Source: Hofstenia miamia
Lineage: Eukaryota; Xenacoelomorpha; Acoela
Assembly (NCBI GenBank): GCA_004352715.1
Contig: SCFE01000106.1
Coordinates: 317,358-381,357, forward strand
Direction of reading: 5' to 3'
DNA: 64,000 bases
Shown here: piece by piece, positions 22,473-33,597 of the stretch
How the letters are laid out: each line of letters starts with the position of its first letter
Position numbering within the stretch: the first letter of the stretch is position 1
Notes under the pieces: model-generated
Told to the model about the DNA's origin: nothing
Databases searched by the model: none
Seen by the model: only the letters and a program-made list of their open reading frames with translations
Position numbers and translations under genes: made by a program

Positions 22473-23690
22473 TTAACAGGTGATCTGACCATCCATTTTT
22501 ACGTATGATATGACTCGCTGAATTAACTGATCATATAGCGTTTCCAATTGTAACCTCATACTGCACGTGTCATCAATGTAAAATAAATCTTCACGCACGA
22601 TTTGATGGACAGCACAGGCAATGTATAGTTCGAGATCGTTTGTATTTTCTTCTTTGTGATACCTTAGATGTGACAGGGCGTCTGCAATTGCTATTTTTCT
22701 ACCAGGAGTGTACACAATTTTTAACCCACTAAGCTTTTGCAAAGCCAGCAGAAGTCTTTGAACTCGGGGTGGGGTGCCATGCAAGGATCGTTTTTGCAGC
22801 ACTTTAAGGGGCTTGTGATCCGATTGACTGGGAAGTTAGTTCCATGCACGTACTCATAAAATTTATTTGATCCATAAACAATAGCAAGTAGTTCCTTCTC
22901 CATTTGTGAGTAGTTCTGTTCGCATTTGCTAAATTACCAGTCAGCATACACACAGGGGTGACCTTCTTGTAAAAGGGTTGCTCCCATCAAGCTACGGGAG
23001 GAGTCTATTTGAATAACAGACGGGCATTGCAATTAAATTGTCTTAGGAATGCTTCAGATGTTAAGGTGCGTTTCAGATTCTCCAATGCTTAGCTATGTTC
23101 GTGTTGCCAACTCCAGGGCGTATCAGCTTTAAGATTCCGCAGTGGTTCTGTAATTTTTGATCTATTGGGGACAAAAGATCTTAGAAAATTCGCCATCTCT
23201 AGTAGTCGTTGCAATTCTTTTCTTGTCGCAAGGTATTGGGTGGTCTTCAATGGCCTAAGTTCTCTCTGGGTCTGGGTAAAATCTTTTTTGGTTTAATAGA
23301 AAGCCCATATACTTCACTGTTGCCTTTTTGTACTGGATTTTATTTTTGTTGAATTTGATGCTATATTTTTTACTCTCATTAGTACATCGCCAACTACGTC
23401 ATCATGGCTTTTGCTGTCGTCTGTAGCTATGCAGATGTCATCATGTATGACTATAAGGTTTGCATATTTCCAAAGATTCAATCGACCATTTGTTGTGCTT
23501 TGTCAGATGCTGAGCTTAATTCACTAAGCTTAGCATTCATGGCAAGACGAATATCGCCATTTCTTTTCTCATTTACGACTAGACTATTAACTCATTCAGA
23601 CAGTTCATTAACGGGGACAATTAATTTTTCGCGGTGTAATTTGTCAACCTTAGCTTTTAACTTCTTCAGTGTTGTCAAAAAAACATTTCT
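22473..23690 (-). pseudogene. Gypsy reverse transcriptase and RNase H, deleted
   Basis: Minus-strand order: an RT opening block (LHREKLIVPVNELSE..), 'AQQMVD.IF', a catalytic-box region with HDDICIATDD where family members have (Y/V)xDD, a C-terminal RT block with 'FLRSFVPNRS' and 'WQHEHS', then RNase H pieces 'MEKELLAIVYGSNKFYEYVHG' and 'VYTPGRKIAIADALS'. Motif A, normally between the opening block and AQQMVD, is missing, so a deletion removed part of the palm. Stops and frame changes are frequent. The equivalent RT piece in copy 2 lies at 29076-29575. Confidence 0.8.
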
Positions 23691-24253
23691 CGGGGCGTGA
23701 ATTTAGCATTTACCATACCCCTTAAGAACATCTGCAAATTATTAGGTCTGGAAGGTATTTGTGACTTGGCTTTGCTTACATTGAGAAGTTTTGTTACGTC
23801 TTCAAGTTTGAAGCTGCAACGGAGTGTATCAAAGAGTAATTTCAAAGTTTGACCTGTATAATATAGTTTGTAGTCCAAATGTGGGCGAAACATTATTAGG
23901 CGACACCACAGATTTCGCATTTGATTTGCGCTCTCACTTGCCGAGTACCAATGGAAGACTGCAATAACCTTTAATTGGGATAATCTGGTACGTTTTTTCT
24001 TTATCATACATTTCGGTAGTTCTAGTGTAAGCAAATCCTTAAAAGATATAATGTTGCACTGTCCATCAGAGTTGACCTTCATGATTAGTGGCTTGTTGTT
24101 TATTATAGCGTTAATTAGTATAGTTTCGACTTGGATTTTCCCACTATTCACAGTTGTTATAACACCACAGTTATACGTTTCTTCTTCATCCTCGTCGGCT
24201 GAATCTAATGGTTCTTCTACAGTGCTCACTTCCTTGGTTGCATGAATTTCCAA
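23675..24253 (-). pseudogene. Gypsy protease region
   Basis: A 192-codon open minus-strand frame beginning MEIHATKEVS, with an acidic run (DSADEDEEE) and then 'INNKPLIMKVNSDGQCNIIS'. Family members have a catalytic D-S/T-G-A here; the Asp is replaced and the loop altered, so the protease is inactive. It continues through 'SRPNNLQMFLRG' into the reverse transcriptase region. In the plus direction beyond 24253 the frame connects to a single gag zinc knuckle near 24260-24295. Confidence 0.65.
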
Positions 24254-24294
24254 AAGCTGGCATTGTCCTCTTGGGTGTAGTCGTCTACATTGTT

Positions 24295-25067
24295 GGCAAT
24301 TAAAAGTTTAATTACGGTGAAGTAATTTTTACCATTGAAAAACGATCGAAGTCTAGATTAGCATGGTGGATAGTGAGGTACTATTATAACTATGCATTAA
24401 GTTGCTTAGCATCCTATGTAAGACGAATATCACCATTTCTTTTTTCAGTTATGACGACTATTATATTAACCCTTTCGGGCGGTTGTTTATTATAGCTTTA
24501 GTTTGCATAATTTCGACTTGGATTTCCCACTATTCACAGTTGCTATAACATCACAGTTATACGTTTCTTCTTCATCCTCGTCGGCTGAATCTAATGGTTC
24601 TTCTATAGTGCTCACTTCCTTGGTTGCATGAATTTCCAAAAGCTGGCATTGTCCTCTTGGGTGTAGTCGTCTACATTGTTGGCAATTAAAAGTTTAATTA
24701 CGGTGAAGTAATTTTTACCATTGAAAAACGATCGAAGTCTAGATTAGCATGGTGGATAGTGAGGTACTATTATAACTTATGCATTAAGTTGCTTAGCATC
24801 CTATGTAAGACGAATATCACCATTTCTTTTTTCAGTTATGACGACTATTATATTAACCCATTCGGGCGGTTGTTTATTATAGCTTTAGTTTGCATAATTT
24901 CGACTTGGATTTCCCACTATTCACAGTTGCTATAACATCACAGTTATACGTTTCTTCTTCATCCTCGTCGGCTGAATCTAATGGTTCTTCTATAGTGCTC
25001 ACTTCCTTGGTTGCATGAATTTCCAAAAGCTGGCATTGTTCTCTTGAGTGTAGTCGTCTACATTGTT
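24295..25067 (-). repeat. Tandem repeat, two 386-387-bp units of a Gypsy deletion derivative
   Basis: Unit 1 is 24295-24680 and unit 2 is 24681-25067. The end of a further unit is the Gypsy sequence 24167-24294. Each unit joins sequence like 23525-23610 (the 'AAGACGAATATC.CCATTTC' stretch of reverse transcriptase) directly to sequence like 24096-24294 (protease to zinc knuckle), so about 490 bp of pol is deleted in the unit. The same joined unit occurs once in Gypsy copy 2 at about 29655-30100. Units differ by only a few bases. Confidence 0.85.
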
Positions 25068-25826
25068 GGCAATTTATTGTTTCATATTACTTCTTCGAAT
25101 AATTTGGTTTTCTACTTCTAAAGTTGTTTTTTGGACTTATGATTGCATCAATTTCCTCATCTTGCTTTATTTCAATAGGATCTGTGAAAGGTCAACTGAT
25201 ATGGAAAGCAAAAATTTAACACTGTTAACCATATATGCATAGCCCTAAATATCAAATTAATCATTAAAAACTTGTATATCGGAAATACTAGATGAGAATT
25301 TATTATGAAATTTAAAAGAAATATACATTCATTAGCAGTTCAATAGCAATATCGTCTCTTGAATTGCTTTCCTCGACTCCGAATCTCAAAAAACTACAAA
25401 AAAGCTTGGTTATCTAATCCCATTTTCTCGAATATAATCTCTTCTCACAAAACATGAATGAATGGAATTAGCTTAAAAATGATATCCCGTCGCAATCATA
25501 AATTATATAATGTTAAATAACGTATCTGCGAGCTTATACTAACTAATGAAATTTGTTAATATCACAAAACTTTTATATATAAATGATACTTTCTCAGTGG
25601 AGGCCCATGCTCGGTAGTCCCCTCTGGATCATGTCATACAACAGGAGTAAAGCACTAAGAATCAAACGATTTCGACCAGATTGCCTTTCAAAAACTGAAC
25701 ACAACCCTTTGAGCCAATACGGATCCGACTGATTCAAGTGGTTAATACACTTGTTATTTATTTCAACATTGAATATTTCCTAAAGTGTCAGAGACGTATT
25801 AAAAATTCTTAGCATAAAAATGTTCA
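25068..25826 (-). other. 5' gag/leader part of Gypsy copy 1, duplicated at 30100-30776
   Basis: About 25068-25826 matches 30100-30776 with a constant offset of 4,950 over the last 390 bases. From about 25460 to the gap the two look identical; nearer the gag side they carry substitutions and deletions. No open frame is maintained. It may be gag leader, LTR or flanking sequence carried with the element. The sequence stops at the N gap, while the other copy continues at 30777. Confidence 0.7.
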
Positions 25827-26318
25827 NNNNNNNNNNNNNNNNNNNNNNNNNNNNNNNNNNNNNNNNNNNNNNNNNNNNNNNNNNNNNNNNNNNNNNNNNN
25901 NNNNNNNNNNNNNNNNNNNNNNNNNNNNNNNNNNNNNNNNNNNNNNNNNNNNNNNNNNNNNNNNNNNNNNNNNNNNNNNNNNNNNNNNNNNNNNNNNNNN
26001 NNNNNNNNNNNNNNNNNNNNNNNNNNNNNNNNNNNNNNNNNNNNNNNNNNNNNNNNNNNNNNNNNNNNNNNNNNNNNNNNNNNNNNNNNNNNNNNNNNNN
26101 NNNNNNNNNNNNNNNNNNNNNNNNNNNNNNNNNNNNNNNNNNNNNNNNNNNNNNNNNNNNNNNNNNNNNNNNNNNNNNNNNNNNNNNNNNNNNNNNNNNN
26201 NNNNNNNNNNNNNNNNNNNNNNNNNNNNNNNNNNNNNNNNNNNNNNNNNNNNNNNNNNNNNNNNNNNNNNNNNNNNNNNNNNNNNNNNNNNNNNNNNNNN
26301 NNNNNNNNNNNNNNNNNN
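25827..26318. other. Assembly gap
   Basis: 492 Ns. The left edge lies at a point that in the paralogous copy is followed by 'CCAAACGCATGTTCG' (30777 onward); the right edge is a (TA)n tract. The break is probably due to the duplicated Gypsy flank plus the microsatellite. Confidence 0.9.
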
Positions 26319-26363
26319 TATATATAAAGTTAATATATATATATGTATATATATATATATAAT

Positions 26364-26397
<34 letters not shown>
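26319..26397. repeat. (TA)n microsatellite
   Basis: An almost pure TA tract at the right edge of the gap, with single interruptions. Similar tracts occur at about 31552-31572, 31674-31712, 36343-36397, 38888-38927, 45930-45975, 54403-54431 and 62339-62390. Confidence 0.9.
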
Positions 26398-26400
<3 letters not shown>

Positions 26401-26420
26401 AAATATTTTAATTCAAATCA

Positions 26421-26594
26421 AACGTTCGAAGTAATCTGTTTAATTTCAGCGAATGGGTTAGTCAAGTTGTGTAGTTTAACACAGATATTGCAGTTAATAC
26501 ATGAAATCCTTGACTTGTTTAGTGGCTTCACATAGTGAAAAAGTAATTTCACGAATTCCCTGAATGTCCTAGTTTCACAGTCTTACTGTAACAT
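26421..26594 (+). repeat. Dispersed repeat of unknown type, copy 2
   Basis: Same family as 16962-17148 (opposite orientation) and 31720-31790. It starts beside a (TA)n tract, as does the third copy: both begin 'AAATATTTTAAT..AAATCAA' right after the TA run. The TA run may therefore belong to the element. Confidence 0.7.
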
Positions 26595-27233
26595 TTACAG
26601 TTTTAAAATTTGCAGCTATATCTATCCTATAAGAAAAATTCAAATTTGAATTTAATAAAAATTAATTGGATATAATTGATTTTTTCAAGTATGTAATAAA
26701 TTTTAATTGAATTGGACAATTATAGCAGATATAATTGGAAATAATTGATATTTACAATTACATTAATAAATATTAAGCAAAAAATCCAATTTAAACCAAT
26801 TATGATCTGCAAAATATAAAGTTTCTAATATAAGATACTATATTAGAATTTTTTGATCTAATATTCATCAACAGAATTAAATTTATCATTACTGTGTATT
26901 ATTGTGAACTATTTAATATTTATTTTTGATATCAGATTTAATAATTTATACTTAGTTATCATTTGGACACAGCCTGCCATATACATTACAATCTTATAAG
27001 AATGTAATACTTGTAATATAAATTCATAAAATAATAATTCATAGAAGACAACACTATAAACATGTTGCAAAATAACTACAAATTTAATTATACATTATTG
27101 GGAGAAAGTAAAAAATACTTGTTTGAACAAACAACAGGTTCTTGTAAAAACTCGCATGGGGCAATCAAAAAACTACTGTCATTTGACACAATTCTCCATG
27201 CATCTGAATGTACAACTTCAACGTCAAATTTTT
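26595..27233. other. Intronic AT-rich DNA, nothing recognised
   Basis: No coding or transposon signature beyond the repeat to its left; very AT-rich. Confidence 0.4.
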
Positions 27234-29075
27234 TTACAAACAAAGTTTTTCTTCATTTCCTGGAATAAAGCACATAATTCTTGCAAGGAAATAACTGTTT
27301 CCAATTGTAAAAACAAAATATGAATCATCATGCATGCGTGATATATTTGCGATTGAACAGTGATACCAATTAACAATTGCTTTCTTATATAAAGCAAAAT
27401 GGTCTTCAATGTAAGGCTTTAGATCTTCTGACAATAATGAAGGACAAAACTTATTAAAGAATTGAACCGAATTATTTAAATGTCCATATTTAGGATTGAA
27501 AGGATACTTTAGAATATTATTAACCATATTACTTTTAGAACTTTCAATCAATTTTTGCTTGAAATAATTTCAGTGATATAAATTGGACAATGTTTGACCA
27601 GCATTTTTCATTCCTTTAATAAGACTTTTAAATTCCCAAGATTTGATTCAAAAGGAAAAGTGGAAGTAGTCCATAACGGACCATGCATCGCTACATTATC
27701 TACAAGATGAACAATTGTATGTACATTTGCGGCAGAGTGTTCTCTTCCATATAATTGTTCGTATTCTTGAACAAATTGAACAGCTTTACACTTAGCAGTT
27801 TGAAGCAAGTCTTTAGAAATTGTTTTCTTCAATAATGAACGATTTAGAAAAGAGAATTGTAATAAAAAAATGATCATAGCACTGTTGTAAATACTCTTCA
27901 AGCACTGATATGCCATAGAACAAAAAAAACTTCTAAATTCTGAAGCCTTTAAAAACTTAAGTATTGTAAAAGAGTGTGGGACTCTTGTGACAAAACTTGG
28001 AGGGCGAATATTTAAAAGTTTTTTATCTAAAAGAGATCTCTTTCGAACAAGATAGTAGTCTTTGTTTGCATTGTTCCCAAACCACAAATTTGTTAACATA
28101 TATCTCATCACTCCAAGTAATACAGCATGTTGATAGTCTTGTGCAAACCCAAAGCATAAATCAAAATAGGGTAGCTTATATAAGCAACTGTAGCCTTTAA
28201 CACCAAAACTTGGTCTATTCGTACGTATTGAGATTCTTGCGTCATTAAAAAAACTTTGATGTGATCGGTTTTCACTTCTTGCATCGAAGTTCATTATATA
28301 CACTCTGTTTATGCTAATGTAATTTACTCGAGTTCTAACCCAGCCATATCCGTAGAATCTATTGAAAGAAATCATGTTTTGGACAGCAGCACGTGCAGGT
28401 AAATCTGCTACACAAAATGTAACATATACAAAGCAGCGAAAAACTTTGTTGCTAATTGATAAAGCCATTCCTTTGTTCGCTAATGATTTCAAAGCGTCTA
28501 CTATAGCTCTAAATAAGGTTGGCATGTGGGCTTTCTCGGTTCCAAACCATAAAACACACATTAAAACATTACGACGTCTTAAACATAGAGGAGGTTCATT
28601 GATGATAAACTGAACAGGCCAAAAATTGTACTTTGATTATCTGTATATGGGAATACCATCAGTATTTATTTGTAACGTAATGAATTATTTATCAACAAAA
28701 TTCTTTAAACTTCACTGAATTTGTCTATCGCAGAAATTCGATATAACATCAGATTGTTCATTGTGAAGAATAAGATGATTATAAAGTCTGCATTCTTCAA
28801 ATAGAAACTTCAACTGTTTTTCAATGGAAAAATACATGAAAAACGGCAAATTATCATTTGCTATTTTGTACTCTTTGCATTTGATATTTAAGCATCGATC
28901 AAGACATTCTTCTTTGCAGTTTTTGCAGTAGTAATGTCTAGAAGTTATATCATCACCGAAAAAGTCTTTACACAATGTTAAAAGAGAATAAAAAGAAGGT
29001 TTTTGCAAATTATTTGGATTCGGGAAAATACTTGAAATAAAATAGAGAATGCAAATTGCCAAATCTTTAGATAGA
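27234..29075 (-). pseudogene. CACTA/EnSpm-like transposase relic (tnp2 plus DUF4218)
   Basis: Minus-strand order: a cysteine-rich N-terminal block near 28870-28930 (YYCKNCKEECLDRCLNIKC), then 'LQINTDGIPIYR' and 'KYNFWPVQFIINE' near 28600-28690, the motif that marks the tnp2 transposase core. Then come 'LWFGTEKAHMPT', 'LPARAAVQNMISFNRFYGYG', and a DUF4218-like segment 'EYEQLYGREHSAANVHTIVH', 'GPLWTTSTFPFESN'. A C-terminal tail lies at 27234-27551. CACTA elements move by cut and paste with a transposase of this layout. Stops, and the Cys-to-Val/Arg change after FYGYG, make it dead. Its upstream side abuts Gypsy copy 2 at 29076. No CACTA termini were found. Confidence 0.75.
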
Positions 29076-30776
29076 CATTGCAATTAAATTGTCTTAGTAC
29101 TGGTTTAGATTTGAAGGTGCGTTTCAGATTCTCCAATGCTTGGCTATGCTCGTGTTGCCAACGCCAGGGTGTATCAGCTTTAAGATTCTGCAGTGGTTCT
29201 GACCTATTGGGAACAAAAGATCTTAGAAAGTTCGCCATTCCTAGTAGTCGTTGCAATTTTTTTTGTCGCATGGTATTGGGTAGTCTTCAATGGCCCGATA
29301 TTTCTTTGGGTTTGGATAAAGTCCATTTTGTTTCACTAGAAAGCCCATGTACTTCACTGTTTGCTTTTTGTACTGAATTTTATTTTTGTTGAATTTGATG
29401 TTATTTTTTCTTACTCTCATTTGTATATAGCGAACTACGTAATCATGGCTCTTGCTGTCGTCTGTAGCTATGCAGATGTCATCATGCATGACTATAAGGT
29501 TTGTGTTTTTTTCCAAAGATTCCATCGACAATTTGTTGTGCTTTGCCAGATGCTGAGCTTAATCCACTAGGGAGACGCTTCTACCTGTATCTTCCGAAGG
29601 ATGTACTAAATGTACACATTTAGGACGATTAATCTGTTAATTCAATGTGCCAGAAGGCATTAAAAGTTTAATTACGGTGAAGTAATTTTTACCATTGAAA
29701 AACGATCGAAGTCTAGATTAGCATGGTGGATAGTGAGGTACTATTATAACATATGCATTAAGTTGCTTAGCATCCTATGTAAGACGAATATCACCATTTC
29801 TTTTTTCAGTTATGACGACTATTATATTAACCCATTCGGGCGGTTGTTTATTATAGCTTTAGTTTGCATAATTTCGACTTGGATTTCCCACTATTCACAG
29901 TTGCTATAACATCACAGTTATACGTGACTTCTTCATCCTCGTCGTCTGAACCTAATGATTCTTCTACAGTGCTCACTTCCTGGTGTGTTCTGAGCGGTAT
30001 TCTGCACATGCTGGCAAAGTGATTGGGCCTTTGGCATTGGTTGCATGAATTTCCAAAAGCTGGGCATTGTCTTCTTGGGTGTCGTCGTCTACATTGTTGG
30101 CAATTTATTGTTTCATATTACTTCTAAAGTTGTTTTTTGGACTTATAATTGCATCAATATCCTCATCTTGCTTTATTTCAATAGGATCTGTGAAAGGCCA
30201 ACCGATTTGGAAAGAAAAGGTTTAACACAGTCAATCATGTATGTATAGGCCTAAATATTTATTATGAAATTTAAAAGAAATATATATTCATTAGCAGTTC
30301 ATCGACTCTTGAATTGTTTTCCTCGACTCCGAATATCAAAAAACTACAAAAAAGCTTGGTTATCTAAGCCCATTTTCTCGAATCTAATCTCTTCTCACAA
30401 AACCTGAATGAATGGAATTAGCTTAAAAATGATATCCCGTCGCAATCATAAATTATATAATGTTAAATAACGTATCTGCGAGCTTATACTAACTAATGAA
30501 ATTTGTTAATATCACAAAACTTTTATATATAAATGATACTTTCTCAGTGGAGGCCCATGCTCGGTAGTCCCCTCTGGATCATGTCATACAACAGGAGTAA
30601 AGCACTAAGAATCAAACGATTTCGACCAGATTGCCTTTCAAAAACTGAACACAACCCTTTGAGCCAATACGGATCCGACTGATTCAAGTGGTTAATACAC
30701 TTGTTATTTATTTCAACATTGAATATTTCCTAAAGTGTCAGAGACGTATTAAAAATTCTTAGCATAAAAATGTTCA
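29076..30776 (-). mobile_element. Gypsy retrotransposon copy 2, truncated and internally deleted
   Basis: The segment 29076-29575 matches copy 1 at 23022-23560 (reverse transcriptase, including HDDICIATDD and 'FLRSFVPNRS'). After an unmatched joint at about 29576-29654, the sequence 29655-30100 equals the 386-bp deletion unit of copy 1, and 30100-30776 equals copy 1's 5' side. Everything 3' of the reverse transcriptase (RNase H, integrase) is missing at the junction with the CACTA relic. Copy 2 keeps a second gag zinc knuckle that copy 1 has lost. Confidence 0.8.
30003..30105 (-). pseudogene. Gag nucleocapsid zinc knuckles of Gypsy copy 2
   Basis: The minus strand reads CQQCRRRHPRRQC (C-x2-C-x3-H-x4-C), then PAFGNS and CNQCQRPNHFASMC (C-x2-C-x4-H-x4-C). 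These are two adjacent CCHC knuckles, the nucleic-acid-binding end of Gypsy gag. Copy 1 has only the first knuckle (CQQCRRLHPRGQC at about 24260-24295) fused to the protease frame. Confidence 0.75.
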
Positions 30777-31992
30777 CCAAACGCATGTTCGAAAATTTCC
30801 TCTAAATAGAAGTTCTTAATATAATTGTTAAGAAGGGCTGTGAATAATTGAAGTGAATCAGGAAAATTCTGCTATCATTATTAGGTAAGAATTGTGTTGT
30901 TTTGGGTTGCATCATAAAATTATGTTTCAAAACACAAAGTAATTTAAGTTTTTATTTTCAAATAAATGTTCAATATTTTAACTAATAATTATAAAGTTTT
31001 CATTATTGTTTACATATTTGCATGTTAGTTAATGTTATCATTTAGGCTCTGATATATATGCTCTAAAAACATGATGAAATATGCATAAAAAGTGCTGTAA
31101 AATATGTAGCTAAATATGAACTAAAAATAGCGCCAAAAGTTCAAGTGTGCGAAAAACAGAACAAAAGAATTAATAGAAACAATTGAATCATAAAAGAAAG
31201 CAATGTAACACAATAAAAAAAACGCAACAGCAAACGAATTATAATGAGAAATTATTTGTATTTAAATTATATGACTATCTGTGTACATTCTTGTACATTG
31301 TAATTTAGTCAATATGAATAATCACTTTATACTCATATATTTAATTTCCACTGATGATTACAGACTACATAATGTTTGTCAACAACTAAATTTGTATCGT
31401 ATTTTGCATTAATATGTAGATGCAGATGTCGCAGAAATATGCACTTATTGAAATCAAATAAAACATTTTACAATGTATTTGTTGCATATTTCTTATTTAT
31501 TATAATAAAAAATTGTAAGGTAAACAAGAAATATATGCACAAATATAATATAAATATATATATATATATATAAAGTATATATAAAGTATGTGGTATGCTC
31601 AAATTATTATGATACATTATAAAACGCTTGTTATAATGCTATATCAAAGTAGGTGGGAAATTGTGTAACCCAATATATATATATATATATACAGAATATA
31701 TATATATATAATATAATGTAAATATTTTAATGTAAATCAAGTGTTCGAAGTAATCTATTTAATTTCAGTTTAACACAGATATTGCAGCGAAGTTTCTTCC
31801 ACTCATAAGCAGCAAAAGAAATTACGTAATCAATTTGTGTTGTGTGGTATTTACTTTGGCGTTTTATTTTACAAACGTCGAAAGTCATTTTAATGTGTTT
31901 TTGGCGGTTAAAAAGCATATTTGCGAAAACCATTTAGTCCATATTTGTGAAATATGGTACCACCTTCCATAAATAATGGCCATATTAAAATT
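30777..31992. other. Intronic AT-rich DNA with microsatellites
   Basis: Holds (TA)n tracts near 31552-31572 and 31674-31712 and the short dispersed repeat at 31720-31790. Nothing coding was recognised. Confidence 0.4.
31720..31790 (+). repeat. Dispersed repeat of unknown type, shortened copy 3
   Basis: Matches 26400-26495 but lacks an internal block of about 25 bp: TTTAATTTCAG joins directly to TTTAACACAGATATTGCAG. It also follows a (TA)n tract. Confidence 0.65.
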
Positions 31993-32108
31993 GGAACAGA
32001 TTTATTGAAATTATTTGGGGACGGAAGTAATGAACTTTTCCATTCAATTATCTTGAAAATGCATGTAAATATTGCACGTCTTTAATATTCAATTTTATAA
32101 ATATATTA
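31993..32108 (+). pseudogene. Fragment duplicating the end of the receptor's last exon and its 3' UTR
   Basis: GGAACAGATTTATTGAA...TTATTTGGGGACGGAAGTAA and the following non-coding bases match 37016-37131 with about seven differences in 116 bases, including the stop codon and about 78 bases past it. It contains only the last 12 or so codons of the receptor frame. The copy includes 3' flank and no poly(A) tail, so a DNA-level duplication is more likely than retroposition. It may be the stump of a lost tandem paralogue, sitting in the first intron of the intact gene in the same orientation. Confidence 0.8.
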
Positions 32109-32272
32109 CTATTATGTTATGGTATTGCATAAAAATTGTTTTATACCCCTGCCGATGCATACGGCATAAAATTAGAATAGTGCAGGGTCTTGGTAAAATA
32201 TTTATTTAAATTTTACACAATGAAAAAATTCTTATCAACTTCTCTTTAGTGCGTGTTAGCCCTCCTTAGGCC

Positions 32273-33572
32273 CACTGTTGGAATCGGGTACAGAATTTGG
32301 AACCGAAATCCAACCGATTTTTTAAACACGAACTCGAAACCGAATTATTTCGAAATTTCCCAAAATGCACAGCATCTTACCCGAATCCTATCGGAAATGC
32401 CGAACGGCAAAGTGACATTCAAAATTTCAAACGAATGATAATGTGTTGTTCTTCTTTTACACTTTTAATGCATATTGTTTATAGTATTAAATCCGACTTT
32501 TCGGTTGTTTCCTGATAGGAAAAGAAATCTAATGGATGTTAGAAATAATGTCAAAGGAACTGATTATCTCACTATTTTGGTTAATACGAACAATGTCAAA
32601 AACTGAATAACCGTGAAACCGGTTGAGATAGATATGAATTTTTCTAAAACAATTATCTCAAAACATCACTCTATGTATGAAAAATACCAGTTAAAACACT
32701 GGTTTTTCTAATTCATAAAAATATGATTCTTGAAATGTTCTCACATACATCAACCATTTCAATAATTCAAGATAAAAAAGTAAATTCGTACGCTAAAAAT
32801 ATATAAAGTATTTATAACGTCTTTGCTTTTTTAGCAAAATTTGAAACGAATGAAAATTTACTAACTTCAAACAACACATTACTAACCATAGATAGGCACG
32901 GGTGTAATTTTTTTAACCGCATTGTACCGCACTCGCATGTCTGTTAGAAAAATTCACCCGCACCCGCAACACACCCACTATTTTCTAACGAGACGGCGTC
33001 ATTTCAAGCAATTAAGCCCAAAAAGGCCAATCACTGAATTGACTTTCTATTAATTTTGTTTAATTGTGTGAATGATGTCAAATATACTATATTATATGGA
33101 TTTCGTAGCATAATTAATATTGTATTATAGCTTAGTATTACACATATAACAAAATAAAAATTTCCACCAGCACCGCACACACGTTGCATTTGAAATTCAG
33201 TACCCGCACTGCAACGCAACCCGCGGGGATGAACCCGCATTCGCGCCTATCTTTGTTATTAACTGAAGTCATACAATATTGATACAAACTAAGCATAAAT
33301 TTATTATTATTATTTTGAATGAGCCAACCATTAATATCAACTGTTATTTATAATTGCAGCTGTGCTAATAAAGACCTGTTTCCCAAGAAACCTAGCATGC
33401 AAACGCCACCCATAAATAAATATTTATTTAATTAAGGCCTTCTTAGTGCACTTTAAAGTAGCTGCCGTTTTCCCGGAACTGTGGGCTTACCCGAAACCAT
33501 ACCCGATTTTTCTAGGATCTTGTACTCGAAACCGAACCAACCGTCGGTGCTCCCGAACCGATTCCAACTCTG
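32273..33572. mobile_element. hAT-type element with CCGAA/ACCGA-rich ends, about 1.3 kb
   Basis: The left end is CACTGTTGGAATCGGGT; the right end read inward is CAGAGTTGGAATCGGTT (13 of 17). Several CCGAA, ACCGA and CCCGAA words cluster in the first 150 and last 100 bases. A younger hAT MITE (32887-33255) is nested inside. The expected 8-bp target duplication is not found (CTTAGGCC against CTGGCTAC), so one boundary has decayed or a rearrangement has occurred. The interior is non-coding. The right end lies only about 25 bp before a LINE fragment. Confidence 0.6.
32887..33255. mobile_element. hAT-type MITE, 369 bp, nested
   Basis: The left end is CATAGATAGGCACGGGTG; the right end read inward is CAAAGATAGGCGCGAATG (14 of 18). 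The flanks TTACTAAC (32879-32886) and TTATTAAC (33256-33263) form an 8-bp target duplication with one change. CCGCA and CCCGCA words recur near both ends. A related single-ended fragment with CACTCGCA and CCGCAACA words starts near 43897. Non-coding interior. Confidence 0.85.
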
Positions 33573-33597
33573 CTGGCTACGAGCCTAATTTAACATC

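Larger units (their letters stand above)
21209..25826 (-). mobile_element. Gypsy retrotransposon copy 1, degraded
   Basis: Minus-strand order from 25826 to 21209: gag leader, one gag zinc knuckle, aspartic protease, reverse transcriptase, RNase H, integrase, integrase C-terminal tail. It has the domain order of Gypsy (Metaviridae-like) elements. Many stops, frame changes and a reverse transcriptase deletion make it inactive. A block spanning pol and gag-protease pieces is tandemly repeated at 24295-25067. The 5' side runs into the gap at 25827. A second, shorter copy is at 29076-30776. I could not identify LTRs. Confidence 0.85.

Noticed and set aside
24295-25067. A CRISPR or satellite array
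   Set aside because: The units are 386-387 bp, only two, and made of Gypsy pol and gag sequence. There are no short direct repeats with spacers.
21209-25826. LTRs of the Gypsy copies
   Set aside because: I looked for matching flanks on both sides of copy 1 and found none. The duplicated 25068-25826 segment recurs only beside copy 2.
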